From NCBI GenBank assembly GCA_937858255.1, contig CALLZQ010000213.1:1-7059 (forward strand): 7,059 nucleotides of DNA, written 5' to 3'. This document shows positions 1-6,583 of the stretch, piece by piece (within the stretch, counting starts at the first letter, position 1; the number at the start of each line of letters is the position of its first letter). A model generated the notes under the pieces. It had not been told where the DNA came from. It worked only from the letters and a program-made list of their open reading frames with translations, and ran no database searches. A program made the position numbers and the translations under genes. Source of the DNA: an uncultured Tabrizicola sp. Its GTDB lineage: Bacteria; Pseudomonadota; Alphaproteobacteria; Rhodobacterales; Rhodobacteraceae.

Positions 1-1265
1 CGATGCAGCAGCGCGAGGCCCAGAAACACCCGCCCCGGATGGTCGAGCCCACCCAGATTGGCGCGGGTCGCATTGTCGTAACAGACCTCGGCCCGGTAAT
101 CGGGATGGGCGCGCCAAGTCGTGTCATGCAAGAGGCAAGCGGCCTTGATCAGCCGCAGCCGTTCCTGCGGGGCATTCTTGAACAAGGGTATCAGGAATTC
201 ATAGAGCTTCTTGCCGGTTCCCGGAATGCGGGCCGAGGCGATTTCGGCCGCCCGGGCTGCCTCGATCAGCGGGTCACGGCCGCGCAGCCGGTCGGGCATC
301 TGCTCATAAAGCAGCCCCTCGCGGATACCATAGGACGAGACGTCAATTTCCGCAGGCTTAAAGGTCTTGATGATACCGCGCAGCACCTCGCAGGCCAGCG
401 GCACCAGTTCCATCCGCTCGGCGCTGGTGCCAGTGCGGGCGCGCAACAGCGTCAGGTCGCTGGCGGCAATCCAATCAAGTGTATCGAGCAAGGTTTTGAC
501 CTGCATACGATATTCATGCAGCACGGTCAGCGGGTAATTCCGCCGCTCCATATCCAGCCGCGCGATCACCCGCCAACTGCCGCCGACGAGGTAGAACCGC
601 TCGCCCTCGGATTTGATCTGGCCCTGCGCGGTGCGCAGCACCCGGTCGATCAGGGCGGCACGTTTTTCCGGCCCGCCCACCACCTGTTGCAGCCGAAAGG
701 GGCCAAGCTGGGTCGAGACGCGCTTGCCGACCTTGCCGCCGCCGATCCGCGCCAGTTCCATCGAATTGCCGCCGATGTCGCAGACGATGCCGCTGGCCTC
801 GGGCCAGCCGAGCAAAACGCCCTGCGCCGACAGCCGCGCCTCTTCATTGCCGTCGATCACATGCAGTTTCAGCCCGGTTTCGCGCAGCACATCGGCCTGA
901 AACTCTGGCCCATCCTCGGATTCGCGGGTGGCGGCGGTGGCAACCACAGTCAGCGGCGCCGCGCCCATCCCCTCGGCCAAAAGGGAAAAGCGTTTCAGCG
1001 CCGCCAGCGCCCGCAGCTTGCCCTCGGGGTTCAACCGTCCGGTTTCCGCCAAGCCCTTGCCCAGGCCGCACATGATCTTTTCGTTGTAGAAATAGGCCGG
1101 GCTGCGGGCGGCGCCGTCAAACACCACCATCCGCACCGAGTTCGATCCGACATCCACCACCCCCACGCGTGAAAGGGCGCGGGCTGAGGGATCCTCAAAC
1201 AGCGGGCGGCCAAAAGGGCTGGCATCATCTTCGGCAGGGTCGCTGCGGCGTTTGCTTTCGCTCAT
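1..1265 (-). CDS. ppx: Exopolyphosphatase, Ppx/GppA family (C-terminus cut off by window edge)
   Basis: Ppx/GppA enzymes hydrolyse terminal phosphates of polyphosphate, or the 5' phosphate of pppGpp, in the cytoplasm. I translated this gene from the ATG at 1265-1263; it stays open to the window edge, giving 421 residues and no stop. Visible ASKHA-fold motifs are phosphate-1 loop VVDVGSNSVRMVVFD (36-50), TAATRES (109-115), GNEEARLS (139-146, containing the expected catalytic Glu), phosphate-2 loop CDIGGNSMEL (162-171), YLVGGSWRVIARL (225-237) and SYGIREGLL (311-319). An HD-like segment with LLHD (378-381) follows, typical of the long Ppx form of about 500 residues, so the missing tail is probably under 100 residues. 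The start is supported by GGGGAG five bases upstream. About 30 residues precede the first loop, a modest N-terminal extension. The gene lies 75 bases downstream of ppk on the same strand. Ppx versus GppA specificity cannot be decided from sequence, but pairing with ppk favours Ppx. Confidence 0.93.
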   Translation of the reverse strand, partial: MSESKRRSDPAEDDASPFGRPLFEDPSARALSRVGVVDVGSNSVRMVVFDGAARSPAYFYNEKIMCGLGKGLAETGRLNPEGKLRALAALKRFSLLAEGMGAAPLTVVATAATRESEDGPEFQADVLRETGLKLHVIDGNEEARLSAQGVLLGWPEASGIVCDIGGNSMELARIGGGKVGKRVSTQLGPFRLQQVVGGPEKRAALIDRVLRTAQGQIKSEGERFYLVGGSWRVIARLDMERRNYPLTVLHEYRMQVKTLLDTLDWIAASDLTLLRARTGTSAERMELVPLACEVLRGIIKTFKPAEIDVSSYGIREGLLYEQMPDRLRGRDPLIEAARAAEIASARIPGTGKKLYEFLIPLFKNAPQERLRLIKAACLLHDTTWRAHPDYRAEVCYDNATRANLGGLDHPGRVFLGLALLH

Positions 1266-1270
1266 CGGTT

Positions 1271-1276
1271 CTCCCC
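1271..1276 (-). promoter_or_regulatory. Shine-Dalgarno site of ppx
   Basis: On the minus strand GGGGAG sits five bases before the ATG at 1265. It supports this start over any internal methionine and suggests that ppx is translated independently despite following ppk. Confidence 0.6.
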
Positions 1277-1300
1277 AGAACATCCGGTGACGGCAAAGGT

Positions 1301-1323
1301 GCCGGGCGCGAGCTTGGCCCAGC
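1301..1323 (-). promoter_or_regulatory. Possible hairpin between ppk and ppx
   Basis: In the 75-base ppk-ppx gap the minus strand reads GCTGGGC, a nine-base loop, then GCCCGGC. This can form a seven-pair stem with one G-T(U) wobble. It begins 18 bases after the ppk stop. No T-run follows, only ACCTTTGCC, so it does not look like a normal intrinsic terminator. It could stabilise or process the ppk mRNA or lower ppx expression relative to ppk. In DNA this GC-rich a chance hairpin is also quite possible. Confidence 0.3.
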
Positions 1324-1340
1324 CCCGCCGGCAAGGTCAA

Positions 1341-3551
1341 TCACGATGCCGCCGGTTCTTCGCGCAGCGCGGCCAGCGTGTCGGCGTCGAATGGGTTTTG
1401 CCCGGCATCCTTGTCCCCCGCCGTTCCCCGGCCCGAGAGCGAGGGGTTTTCCATGAAAAAGCGGTGGCAGGAAAACAGCTTGCCATCCGCGGCCGAGAGT
1501 TCGCGCCGGTAATGGCCATCAGGATGCAAGACCCAGCTTTGCGCCTCATCCGCCAGATTGGCGGCCATGATCTGACTGACGATCTGTGCCTTGACCGTCT
1601 TGTTCTTCACCTCGACAAGGGTTTCGACCCGCCGTGTCAGATTGCGGCCCATCCAGTCGGCGCTGGACAGGAACACCCGCGCCTGCTGGCTGGGCAGACC
1701 CTGACCCGAGCCAAAGCAGACGATGCGGCTGTGTTCCAAGAACCGCCCGACAATCGACTTGACGCGGATGTTTTCCGACAGACCCTTGATCCCGGGGCGC
1801 AAGCCGCAGATGCCGCGCACGATCAGGCTGATCTTCACCCCCGCCTGGCTGGCGGCATAGAGGGCGTCGATCACCTCGGGTTCGATGACGCTGTTCATCT
1901 TGGCCCAGATCTCGGCCGGGCGACCTGCGCGGGCATGTTCGGCCTCGGCGGCGATCAGTTCCAGGAGGCGCGGTTTGAGTGTAATCGGCGAAATCGCAAG
2001 GTTTTCAAGACCCTCTGGCTGCACATAGCCCGACAGGTAATTGAACACTTTGGTTGCATCGCGCCCCAGTGCGGCATCGCAGGTAAAGAACGACAGGTCG
2101 GTATAGATACGCGCGGTGATCGGGTGGTAATTGCCGGTGCCGTAATGGGTATAGGTCACCAGATTTTCGCCCTCACGCCGGACGACGGTACTGATCTTGG
2201 CGTGGGTCTTGTAGTTGATGAAGCCGTAAACGACATGCGCGCCCGCCCGTTCCAGCCGGCGGCTCTGGCGGATATTGGCGGCCTCGTCGATCCGGGCCTT
2301 GAGTTCAACCAGCGCCGTCACCGACTTGCCGGCCTCGGCGGCCTCGCAAAGGGCCGCCACAATCGGGCTGTCGGAGCTGGTGCGGTAAAGCGTCTGCTTG
2401 ATCGCCAGCACATTCGGGTCGCGCGCCGCCTGTTCGAGAAAATTGATCACCAGATCAAAGGTTTCATAGGGATGATGCAAAAGGATGTCCTTTTGCCGGA
2501 TCGCGGCGAAAAGATCGCCCTCATGATCCTGCACCCGTTCCGGCACGCGCGGCACAAAGGCCGGCCAGAGCAGATCGGGCCGTCCCGGCAGTACCAGTTC
2601 CTTGAGGTCAGCGATGCCCAACAGGCCCTTGACCTCGACCACCTCGCCCTCGGTGACGCCCAGTTCCTCCATGATCAGCGCCCGCAATTCGGGCGGGGCG
2701 CCGGCGGTCAGTTTCAGCCGGATCACCTGACCGCGCCGGCGGCGTTTCAGCGCCACCTCGAATTCGCGGACCAGATCCTCGGCCTCGTCCTCGACCTCCA
2801 GATCGCTGTCGCGCAGCACGCGAAAGGCGCAATGCCCCCGGTCGGTATAACCCGGGAACAGCATGTTCAGGTGAAGGAGCAGCAGTTCTTCCAAGGGCAG
2901 GAAGCGGTTTTCACCGTCGCGCGCGGGCAGAGGGACAAAACGGGCAATCTGCTGCGGGATCGGCAGCAGCGCCTTGAGGCTGCGGTGATCGGACAGACGC
3001 TCCAGTTCCAGCGCCAGCGAAAAACCGGTGTTGGGGATGAACGGGAAGGGGTGGGCCGGGTCAATCGCCAGAGGCGACAGCACCGGGAAAACCTTGTTCA
3101 GAAAGTGTTCTTCCAGGTGCTTCAGATCGCGCGCCGTCAGTTTCGACCGGGTGACGATGCTGATCCCCTGCGCCTCCATCTCTTTTTTCAGGCAATTCAG
3201 CACGGTTTGCTGTTTTTGCATCAGGCGGCGGGCATCGGCATGGATCAGCGCCAGTTGCTCGGCCGGGGTGCGGCCATCTTCGGACAGGATCGCATTGCCG
3301 TTGCGCACCAGCGCCCTGAGGCCCGCGACGCGCACGGTAAAGAACTCATCAAGGTTGGTCGCCGAGATCGACAGGACCCGCAGCCGTTCCAGCAGGGGCA
3401 CCGCCGGCTTGTTCGCCTCATCCAGCACGCGCCAGTTAAAGGCCAGCCAGGACATTTCGCGGTTGAAAAAGCGTCGCCCGCCGGCGGTTTCTTCGGGCGG
3501 CAGGGTGACGGGTTTGGTGAAGGCGGCTTTGAGGAAATCGGCTTGGGTCAT
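1341..3551 (-). CDS. ppk1: Polyphosphate kinase 1
   Basis: Ppk1 reversibly transfers the gamma phosphate of ATP to polyphosphate and is the main polyphosphate synthase of proteobacteria, usually membrane-associated. The 736-residue product is full length for the family. It opens with the N-terminal signature [19 protein letters not shown] (28-46), then the DP.HPFPF segment (164-171), and [14 protein letters not shown] (385-398) at the ATP site. The autophosphorylated histidine is H450 in [16 protein letters not shown], followed by [20 protein letters not shown]. The second essential histidine is H607 in [13 protein letters not shown]. The 157-residue spacing between them equals that of E. coli H435 and H592. 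All key residues appear intact. The start at 3551 lacks a strong Shine-Dalgarno sequence, but the next methionine lies inside the conserved N-terminal motif. It follows hdaA by 46 bases and precedes ppx by 75, so polyphosphate making and breaking are probably co-transcribed. Confidence 0.98.
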   Translation of the reverse strand: MTQADFLKAAFTKPVTLPPEETAGGRRFFNREMSWLAFNWRVLDEANKPAVPLLERLRVLSISATNLDEFFTVRVAGLRALVRNGNAILSEDGRTPAEQLALIHADARRLMQKQQTVLNCLKKEMEAQGISIVTRSKLTARDLKHLEEHFLNKVFPVLSPLAIDPAHPFPFIPNTGFSLALELERLSDHRSLKALLPIPQQIARFVPLPARDGENRFLPLEELLLLHLNMLFPGYTDRGHCAFRVLRDSDLEVEDEAEDLVREFEVALKRRRRGQVIRLKLTAGAPPELRALIMEELGVTEGEVVEVKGLLGIADLKELVLPGRPDLLWPAFVPRVPERVQDHEGDLFAAIRQKDILLHHPYETFDLVINFLEQAARDPNVLAIKQTLYRTSSDSPIVAALCEAAEAGKSVTALVELKARIDEAANIRQSRRLERAGAHVVYGFINYKTHAKISTVVRREGENLVTYTHYGTGNYHPITARIYTDLSFFTCDAALGRDATKVFNYLSGYVQPEGLENLAISPITLKPRLLELIAAEAEHARAGRPAEIWAKMNSVIEPEVIDALYAASQAGVKISLIVRGICGLRPGIKGLSENIRVKSIVGRFLEHSRIVCFGSGQGLPSQQARVFLSSADWMGRNLTRRVETLVEVKNKTVKAQIVSQIMAANLADEAQSWVLHPDGHYRRELSAADGKLFSCHRFFMENPSLSGRGTAGDKDAGQNPFDADTLAALREEPAAS

Positions 3552-3597
3552 GATATCGGCTTATGCTGCGGGCCTGTAACGGCTTTACGACAGTGTT

Positions 3598-4275
3598 TCA
3601 TTCTGGCCCCGCGCTGTCCAGCAGGGCGGCGGCCATGGCGCGGCTGATGGGTTGGCCTCGGGCCGGTGCCCGGGCGCCCAGCGCGGCACCCGGTTCGGGG
3701 GCCGCAGCGAGTGAGCGTTCCATCCGCACCACCAGCCAGGGGATCAGGTTCGGCGCGACGCTGACCTGCCGGTCGGCAAAGAGCTTGACCAGCACCGCCG
3801 ACAAGAGGGCGTCGTCCGGTGCCTCCAGCCGGGCGATAGGCGCGGCGCCCATGCGGCTGGCCAGATCGGGCAATCGCATCCCCCAGTCCCGCGCGGGCAT
3901 CCGCGCGGTCAACAAGAGCCGCCCCCCCGGTGTCAGCATGTTGTGCAGATGGAACAGCGCCTCTTCCCGTTCGGCATGGCCCGCGACGGCCTCGGCGCCT
4001 TCGACGCAGACGGCGCCCCCAGCGGCAAGTGCGGGTAGATCTGAGTGGCCGAGGGCCGTCGCCGGGATCAGGGCGGCGCCGGTCTCTTCGGCCCAAAGAT
4101 GTGCCAGATGGGTCTTGCCCGAACCTTCGGGGCCAATCAGCAGTAGTTTGCCCAAGGGCCAGTTGCGCCAGTCGTCCACCGTCGCCAGCGCCAGTGCATT
4201 GGCGGGCGATACAAAGAAATCGGCCCGCCGCCATGCCTCTTGCGGCGGCAGTTCAAAGGCAAGCTGACGGATCAT
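3598..4275 (-). CDS. hdaA: HdaA-type DnaA regulatory inactivator, Hda/DnaA AAA+ family
   Basis: Hda proteins bind the DNA-loaded beta clamp and stimulate hydrolysis of DnaA-bound ATP, preventing re-initiation of replication. The 225-residue product matches Hda length and lacks the DnaA DNA-binding domain. Visible features are an N-terminal clamp-binding-like hexapeptide QLAFEL (4-9), Walker A GPEGSGKT (48-55), a Walker B-like strand AVCVEGAE (88-95), a sensor 1 region LLLTARMP (120-127), a box VII arginine in LPDLASRMG (135-143) and a sensor 2 region RMERS (184-188). The Walker B strand has Glu-Gly where acidic pairs are expected, and residues 192-204 are Pro/Gly/Ala-rich where a helix is expected. 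Its ATG overlaps the stop of the upstream transporter gene by four bases (ATGA), indicating translational coupling. The family call is strong. Whether the ATPase switch is fully active is uncertain. Confidence 0.88.
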   Translation of the reverse strand: MIRQLAFELPPQEAWRRADFFVSPANALALATVDDWRNWPLGKLLLIGPEGSGKTHLAHLWAEETGAALIPATALGHSDLPALAAGGAVCVEGAEAVAGHAEREEALFHLHNMLTPGGRLLLTARMPARDWGMRLPDLASRMGAAPIARLEAPDDALLSAVLVKLFADRQVSVAPNLIPWLVVRMERSLAAAPEPGAALGARAPARGQPISRAMAAALLDSAGPE

Positions 4276-5408
4276 GCCCTGTCCTGATCGCCGGGCGGAG
4301 GGGGGCCTGCGGTGCCGCCTCGTCCGGCAAGGCCACGATACAGCAGGCTGGCGCGGTACTGGTCGGCGGCGAACCGGGCCAGAACCCCGATCGCGGCGGC
4401 GACCGGCACCGCCACCAGCATGCCGACAAAACCAAAGACCGAGCCAAAGGCCGACAGCGCGAGCAAGAGCCAGATCGGGTGCAGACCCACCGATTGCCCC
4501 ACCAGCTTGGGCGTCAGGATATTGCCCTCGATGAACTGGCCGGCGGCAAAGATGCCGGCGACGATCCCGATGGACACCCAGTCGCCCCAGAACTGGAACA
4601 GTGCCAGCCCGATGGCCAGTGCCCCACCAAAGATGGCGCCGACATAGGGAATGAAGGTAATGGCCCCGGCAATGGCCCCGACGACTAGGCCGAAATCCAG
4701 CCCCGCCAGCATCAGGGCGACAGAATAATAAGTGCCCAGCACCAGACAGACCGAAAGTTGCCCCCGCACGAACCCGGCCAGAACGCTGTCGATCTGCCGT
4801 CCCAGTGCCCGCACCACCGTGACATGATCACGCGGCAAAAGCTCATCCACCCGCGCGACCATGCGATCCCAGTCGAGCAGCATGTAAAAGGCCACCACCG
4901 GCACAACGACGATAAAGATCACCGCCGAAACGACCGAGCTGATTGAGGAGAGAACGCCTTTGGCGACCTCGCCGCCCTTTGACTGGATAAAAGCACCAAT
5001 GTCGGCAAGCGTCTGGCGCATGATGCTGGTTTCATCGGTCAGTTCGGGAAACCGCTCGGTCAGAAAGGTCTGGATCTTCTTGGCGATCTCGGGGGCGGCA
5101 TTCACCAGTGCCGCGGTCTGGCTGACCAGCGTCGGAATCACCGCCAAGACCAACAGTACCATCACCATCACCATCACCAGTGTGATGGTCGCCGTGGCGG
5201 CGGCGCGGCTTAGCCCCAGCCTTTCCAGCCGGTCGGCAACGGGGTCGAGGAAATAGGCGATTGCCCCCCCGACGAGAAAGGGCAACAGCACGTCCCCCAA
5301 TAACCACAAGAGCAGCAGAAAGATCGCCGCCGCGATCCCCCAATATTTCGCCTGTTCGCGCACCGGCAAAGCCATGGCCCCTTTGGCCCCCATTTCAGCC
5401 CTGATCAT
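4272..5408 (-). CDS. AI-2E/PerM-family polytopic membrane protein
   Basis: The product belongs to the AI-2E transporter family (PerM, YdiK, TqsA). Members are inner-membrane proteins implicated in export of autoinducer-2 or in ion or osmolyte efflux; the substrate here is unknown. The 378 residues show hydrophobic segments near 22-38, 39-54, 74-95, 155-178, 210-262, 263-292 and 311-345. A soluble region of about 60 residues follows the third segment. Family signatures are FLDPVADRLERLG (53-65), ITFIPYVGAIFGG (250-262) and IEGNILTPKLVGQSVGLHP (293-311). The start is uncertain. ATGs at 5408, 5393 and 5375 are in frame; the one at 5393 has AGGG five bases upstream, and the one at 5375 gives an N-terminus (MALPVREQ) that resembles homologues as I recall them. 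The tail (357-378) is Gly/Pro-rich. The gene overlaps hdaA by four bases and is probably first in the perM-hdaA-ppk-ppx operon. Confidence 0.93.
   Translation of the reverse strand: MIRAEMGAKGAMALPVREQAKYWGIAAAIFLLLLWLLGDVLLPFLVGGAIAYFLDPVADRLERLGLSRAAATATITLVMVMVMVLLVLAVIPTLVSQTAALVNAAPEIAKKIQTFLTERFPELTDETSIMRQTLADIGAFIQSKGGEVAKGVLSSISSVVSAVIFIVVVPVVAFYMLLDWDRMVARVDELLPRDHVTVVRALGRQIDSVLAGFVRGQLSVCLVLGTYYSVALMLAGLDFGLVVGAIAGAITFIPYVGAIFGGALAIGLALFQFWGDWVSIGIVAGIFAAGQFIEGNILTPKLVGQSVGLHPIWLLLALSAFGSVFGFVGMLVAVPVAAAIGVLARFAADQYRASLLYRGLAGRGGTAGPPPPGDQDRA
5158..5177 (-). repeat. Short hexanucleotide tandem repeat inside the transporter gene
   Basis: The minus strand has three copies of GTGATG followed by GT, encoding alternating Val-Met at residues 78-84 of the transporter's third hydrophobic segment. 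The unit is two codons long, so copy gain or loss would keep the frame and only change the length of the membrane helix. Confidence 0.7.
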
Positions 5409-5479
5409 TCAGATGGCAGAGGGGGCGGCCTGTTGCAAGCGTGGCTCGGCGAAAAGCCGCTGTCAGCGCCCGCTTACCC

Positions 5480-5502
5480 GGGCCGGATTAAACCCGCGGC
5501 CC
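5480..5502. repeat. Inverted repeat GGGCCG-N11-CGGCCC, possible operator or hairpin
   Basis: A perfect six-base inverted repeat has arms at 5480-5485 and 5497-5502 around an 11-base spacer containing the AT-rich stretch GATTAAA. The centre-to-centre distance of 17 bases suits a dimeric regulator binding two successive major grooves. It lies about 85 bases upstream of the PepSY gene. Chance occurrence in GC-rich DNA cannot be excluded. Confidence 0.35.
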
Positions 5503-5542
5503 ATCGACGGCACAGGTGGGCAGGGCCGATGTGGGGGCAGAA

Positions 5543-5568
5543 CCGGTCGCATCCCCGCTGGCCGGTCG
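5543..5568. repeat. Direct repeat CCGGTCG x2 just upstream of the PepSY gene
   Basis: CCGGTCG occurs at 5543-5549 and again at 5562-5568, 19 bases apart start to start. The second copy ends five bases before the Shine-Dalgarno sequence. It could be a tandem binding site or lie in the 5' leader. The repeat is short and the evidence weak. Confidence 0.3.
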
Positions 5569-5573
5569 TCACC

Positions 5574-5580
5574 GAAAGGA
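5574..5580 (+). promoter_or_regulatory. Shine-Dalgarno site of the PepSY gene
   Basis: GAAAGGA ends six bases before the ATG at 5587. It fixes the start of the small exported protein and argues against the in-frame upstream ATG at 5374, which would place the signal peptide internally and extend into the transporter gene. Confidence 0.75.
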
Positions 5581-5586
5581 AAGATC

Positions 5587-5850
5587 ATGAAACGTAACGC
5601 CCTTATCCTCGCCCTGTCGCTGACCGCCCTGCCGATGGCCGCGCTGGCCATGCCGGTTGTTGGCGACATTCTGGGCACCAACCCGACCGACGCCACCGCC
5701 GCTTTGGAAAAGGCCGGTTGCAAGGTTGCCGAGTTCGAGGCCGAGGACGGCAAGATCGAGGCGAAATGCACCGATGAGGCCGGCAAGATGTGGGAGGTCT
5801 ATATTGACCCCAAGACCGGGGCCGTCACCCAGATCAAGGGCGAGGAATAA
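5587..5850 (+). CDS. Small exported PepSY-domain-like protein
   Basis: This 87-residue protein begins with a clear Sec signal peptide: Lys-Arg at 2-3, a hydrophobic core to about residue 16, and cleavage expected after ALA at 19-21. The mature part of about 66 residues reads as one PepSY-like unit: a helix with DATAALEKAGCKV (34-46), strand FEAEDGKIEAKC (49-60), and a last hairpin WEVYIDPKTGAVTQIKGE (69-86). The ending resembles the YEVDPKTGEV.. strand typical of PepSY. PepSY domains are small periplasmic or extracytoplasmic modules of uncertain biochemical role, sometimes inhibitory, and often found beside membrane cytochromes. C45 and C60 could form a disulfide in the periplasm. A good ribosome site supports the start. 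The next gene starts one base after this stop, so its likely partner is the cytochrome b. The protein is highly acidic in its mature part. No catalytic residues were recognised. Confidence 0.85.
   Translation: MKRNALILALSLTALPMAALAMPVVGDILGTNPTDATAALEKAGCKVAEFEAEDGKIEAKCTDEAGKMWEVYIDPKTGAVTQIKGEE
5842..5846 (+). promoter_or_regulatory. Shine-Dalgarno site of the cytochrome b gene, inside the PepSY gene end
   Basis: GAGGA lies within the last codons of the PepSY gene, five bases before the ATG at 5852. Ribosomes finishing PepSY would stop at 5850 right beside the new start, favouring coupled translation. Confidence 0.6.
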
Positions 5851-5851
5851 G

Positions 5852-6583
5852 ATGCCGGGCCCGTATCGCTCGGTCGGGCAGGGGGGCGCTGCGGCGCCCT
5901 CCGATCCGCAGCCTGACGCGACAGGCCCGGCGGCGCCAGAGCGCCCTGTGCTGTTGTGGGATCCGCTGGTGCGCCTGACCCATTGGGGGATTGCCCTGGC
6001 CGTGCTGGCCAATGGGCTGATCCTGAAACCCGGCAGTGCCATCCATATCTGGATCGGCTGGGCAGTGGCGGCGCTGCTGGCGGCGCGGCTGATCTGGGGG
6101 CTGATCGGCCCGCCCGAGGCGCGGTTTTCTGCCTTCCCCCCCAGACCCCTAGCGGCTATGTCGCATCTTCGTGCGCTGATGCAGCGACGGGTGCGCGAAC
6201 ACCGCTCGCATAATCCGGCGGGGGCGCTGATGGCCTATGCGCTCTGGGCGGCTTTGGCGGTCACGCTGGCGACGGGGCTGGTCATGACGGGCGGGCGCTG
6301 CCCGATTGCCATCGCCGAAGAAAAGGCCGCCGTTGCCGCAGGTGACTGGTCAGTTCTTGTGAAAGCTGACAGTGACGGCGATGATGGTGATGAAAATCAG
6401 GGGCTGGGCCATCTGGCCGAAAGTCTGCATGAGGGGGCCGTCAATCTGATGCTGTTTCTGGCCATGATCCACGTCGCCGGTGTGGCGGTTGAAAGCCGCG
6501 CGCTGGGGCGAAATCTGCTGCGGCCCATGCTGACCGGTGCGCCGGGTCGCCAATCCGGGCGCAAGTCGGGGGGCCACACATGA
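5852..6583 (+). CDS. Cytochrome b561-type membrane protein
   Basis: The 243-residue product looks like a bacterial cytochrome b561 (CybB-like, cytochrome b/b6 domain), a di-haem membrane electron carrier. After a Pro/Ala/Gly-rich N-terminal stretch of about 30 residues comes WDPLVRLTHW, the usual family opening. Hydrophobic helices are near 43-58, 63-86, 124-147 and 194-215. Candidate haem ligands are H44 (RLTHW), H65 (AIHIW), H193 (SLHEG) and H207 (MIHVAG), the four-histidine pattern of the family. SHNPAG (119-124) and NLLRPMLTG (221-229) are further family-like segments. The loop 147-192 contains an acidic run DSDGDDGDE (173-181) and, by the inferred topology, faces the periplasm where the PepSY protein would reside. 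It starts one base after the PepSY stop and overlaps the downstream regulator by four bases. Electron donor and acceptor cannot be told from sequence. Confidence 0.88.
   Translation: MPGPYRSVGQGGAAAPSDPQPDATGPAAPERPVLLWDPLVRLTHWGIALAVLANGLILKPGSAIHIWIGWAVAALLAARLIWGLIGPPEARFSAFPPRPLAAMSHLRALMQRRVREHRSHNPAGALMAYALWAALAVTLATGLVMTGGRCPIAIAEEKAAVAAGDWSVLVKADSDGDDGDENQGLGHLAESLHEGAVNLMLFLAMIHVAGVAVESRALGRNLLRPMLTGAPGRQSGRKSGGHT

Larger units (their letters stand above)
5409..5586. promoter_or_regulatory. Divergent intergenic region, putative promoters for both arms
   Basis: This 178-base spacer separates the leftward transporter-hdaA-ppk-ppx operon from the rightward PepSY-cytochrome b-LuxR unit, so at least one promoter in each direction must lie here or inside the flanking genes. 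I found no convincing -35/-10 pair. TTGCAA at 5433-5438 lacks a TATAAT-like partner at the proper distance. Repeated elements inside are listed separately. No small open frame with a good ribosome site was seen. Confidence 0.5.

Noticed and set aside
3..1172. A 389-codon open frame on the plus strand opposite ppx
   Set aside because: The minus strand encodes a convincing Ppx/GppA protein over the same bases. The plus-strand product has no family features and is a codon-bias shadow.
1287..3647. A 786-codon open frame on the plus strand opposite ppk
   Set aside because: It is longer than ppk itself, but ppk has all catalytic motifs. The antisense product is rich in Gln, His, Arg and Gly with no recognisable domain, as expected from GC-rich third codon positions on the other strand.
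3563..4688. Overlapping plus-strand frames opposite hdaA and the transporter gene
   Set aside because: Their translations are low-complexity Arg/Ser/Ala/Pro sequences with no ribosome site, while the minus strand carries recognised proteins with coupled start and stop codons.
5433..5461. Sigma-70 promoter starting at TTGCAA
   Set aside because: No TATAAT-like sequence lies 16-18 bases downstream, so the match is not supported.
5440..5462. Small CGGC-GAAAA-GCCG hairpin in the divergent spacer as a terminator
   Set aside because: The stem is only four pairs with no T-run, and it lies between divergent genes where no transcript is expected to end.
5374..5586. N-terminal extension of the PepSY protein from the ATG at 5374
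   Set aside because: It would overlap the divergent transporter gene and bury the signal peptide. The ATG at 5587 has a good Shine-Dalgarno sequence and starts directly with a Sec signal.
6362..6400. EF-hand calcium site in the cytochrome b acidic loop
   Set aside because: Asp residues occur at alternate positions, but the Gly at loop position 6 and the Glu at position 12 are not where an EF-hand needs them. Kept only as an acidic loop.
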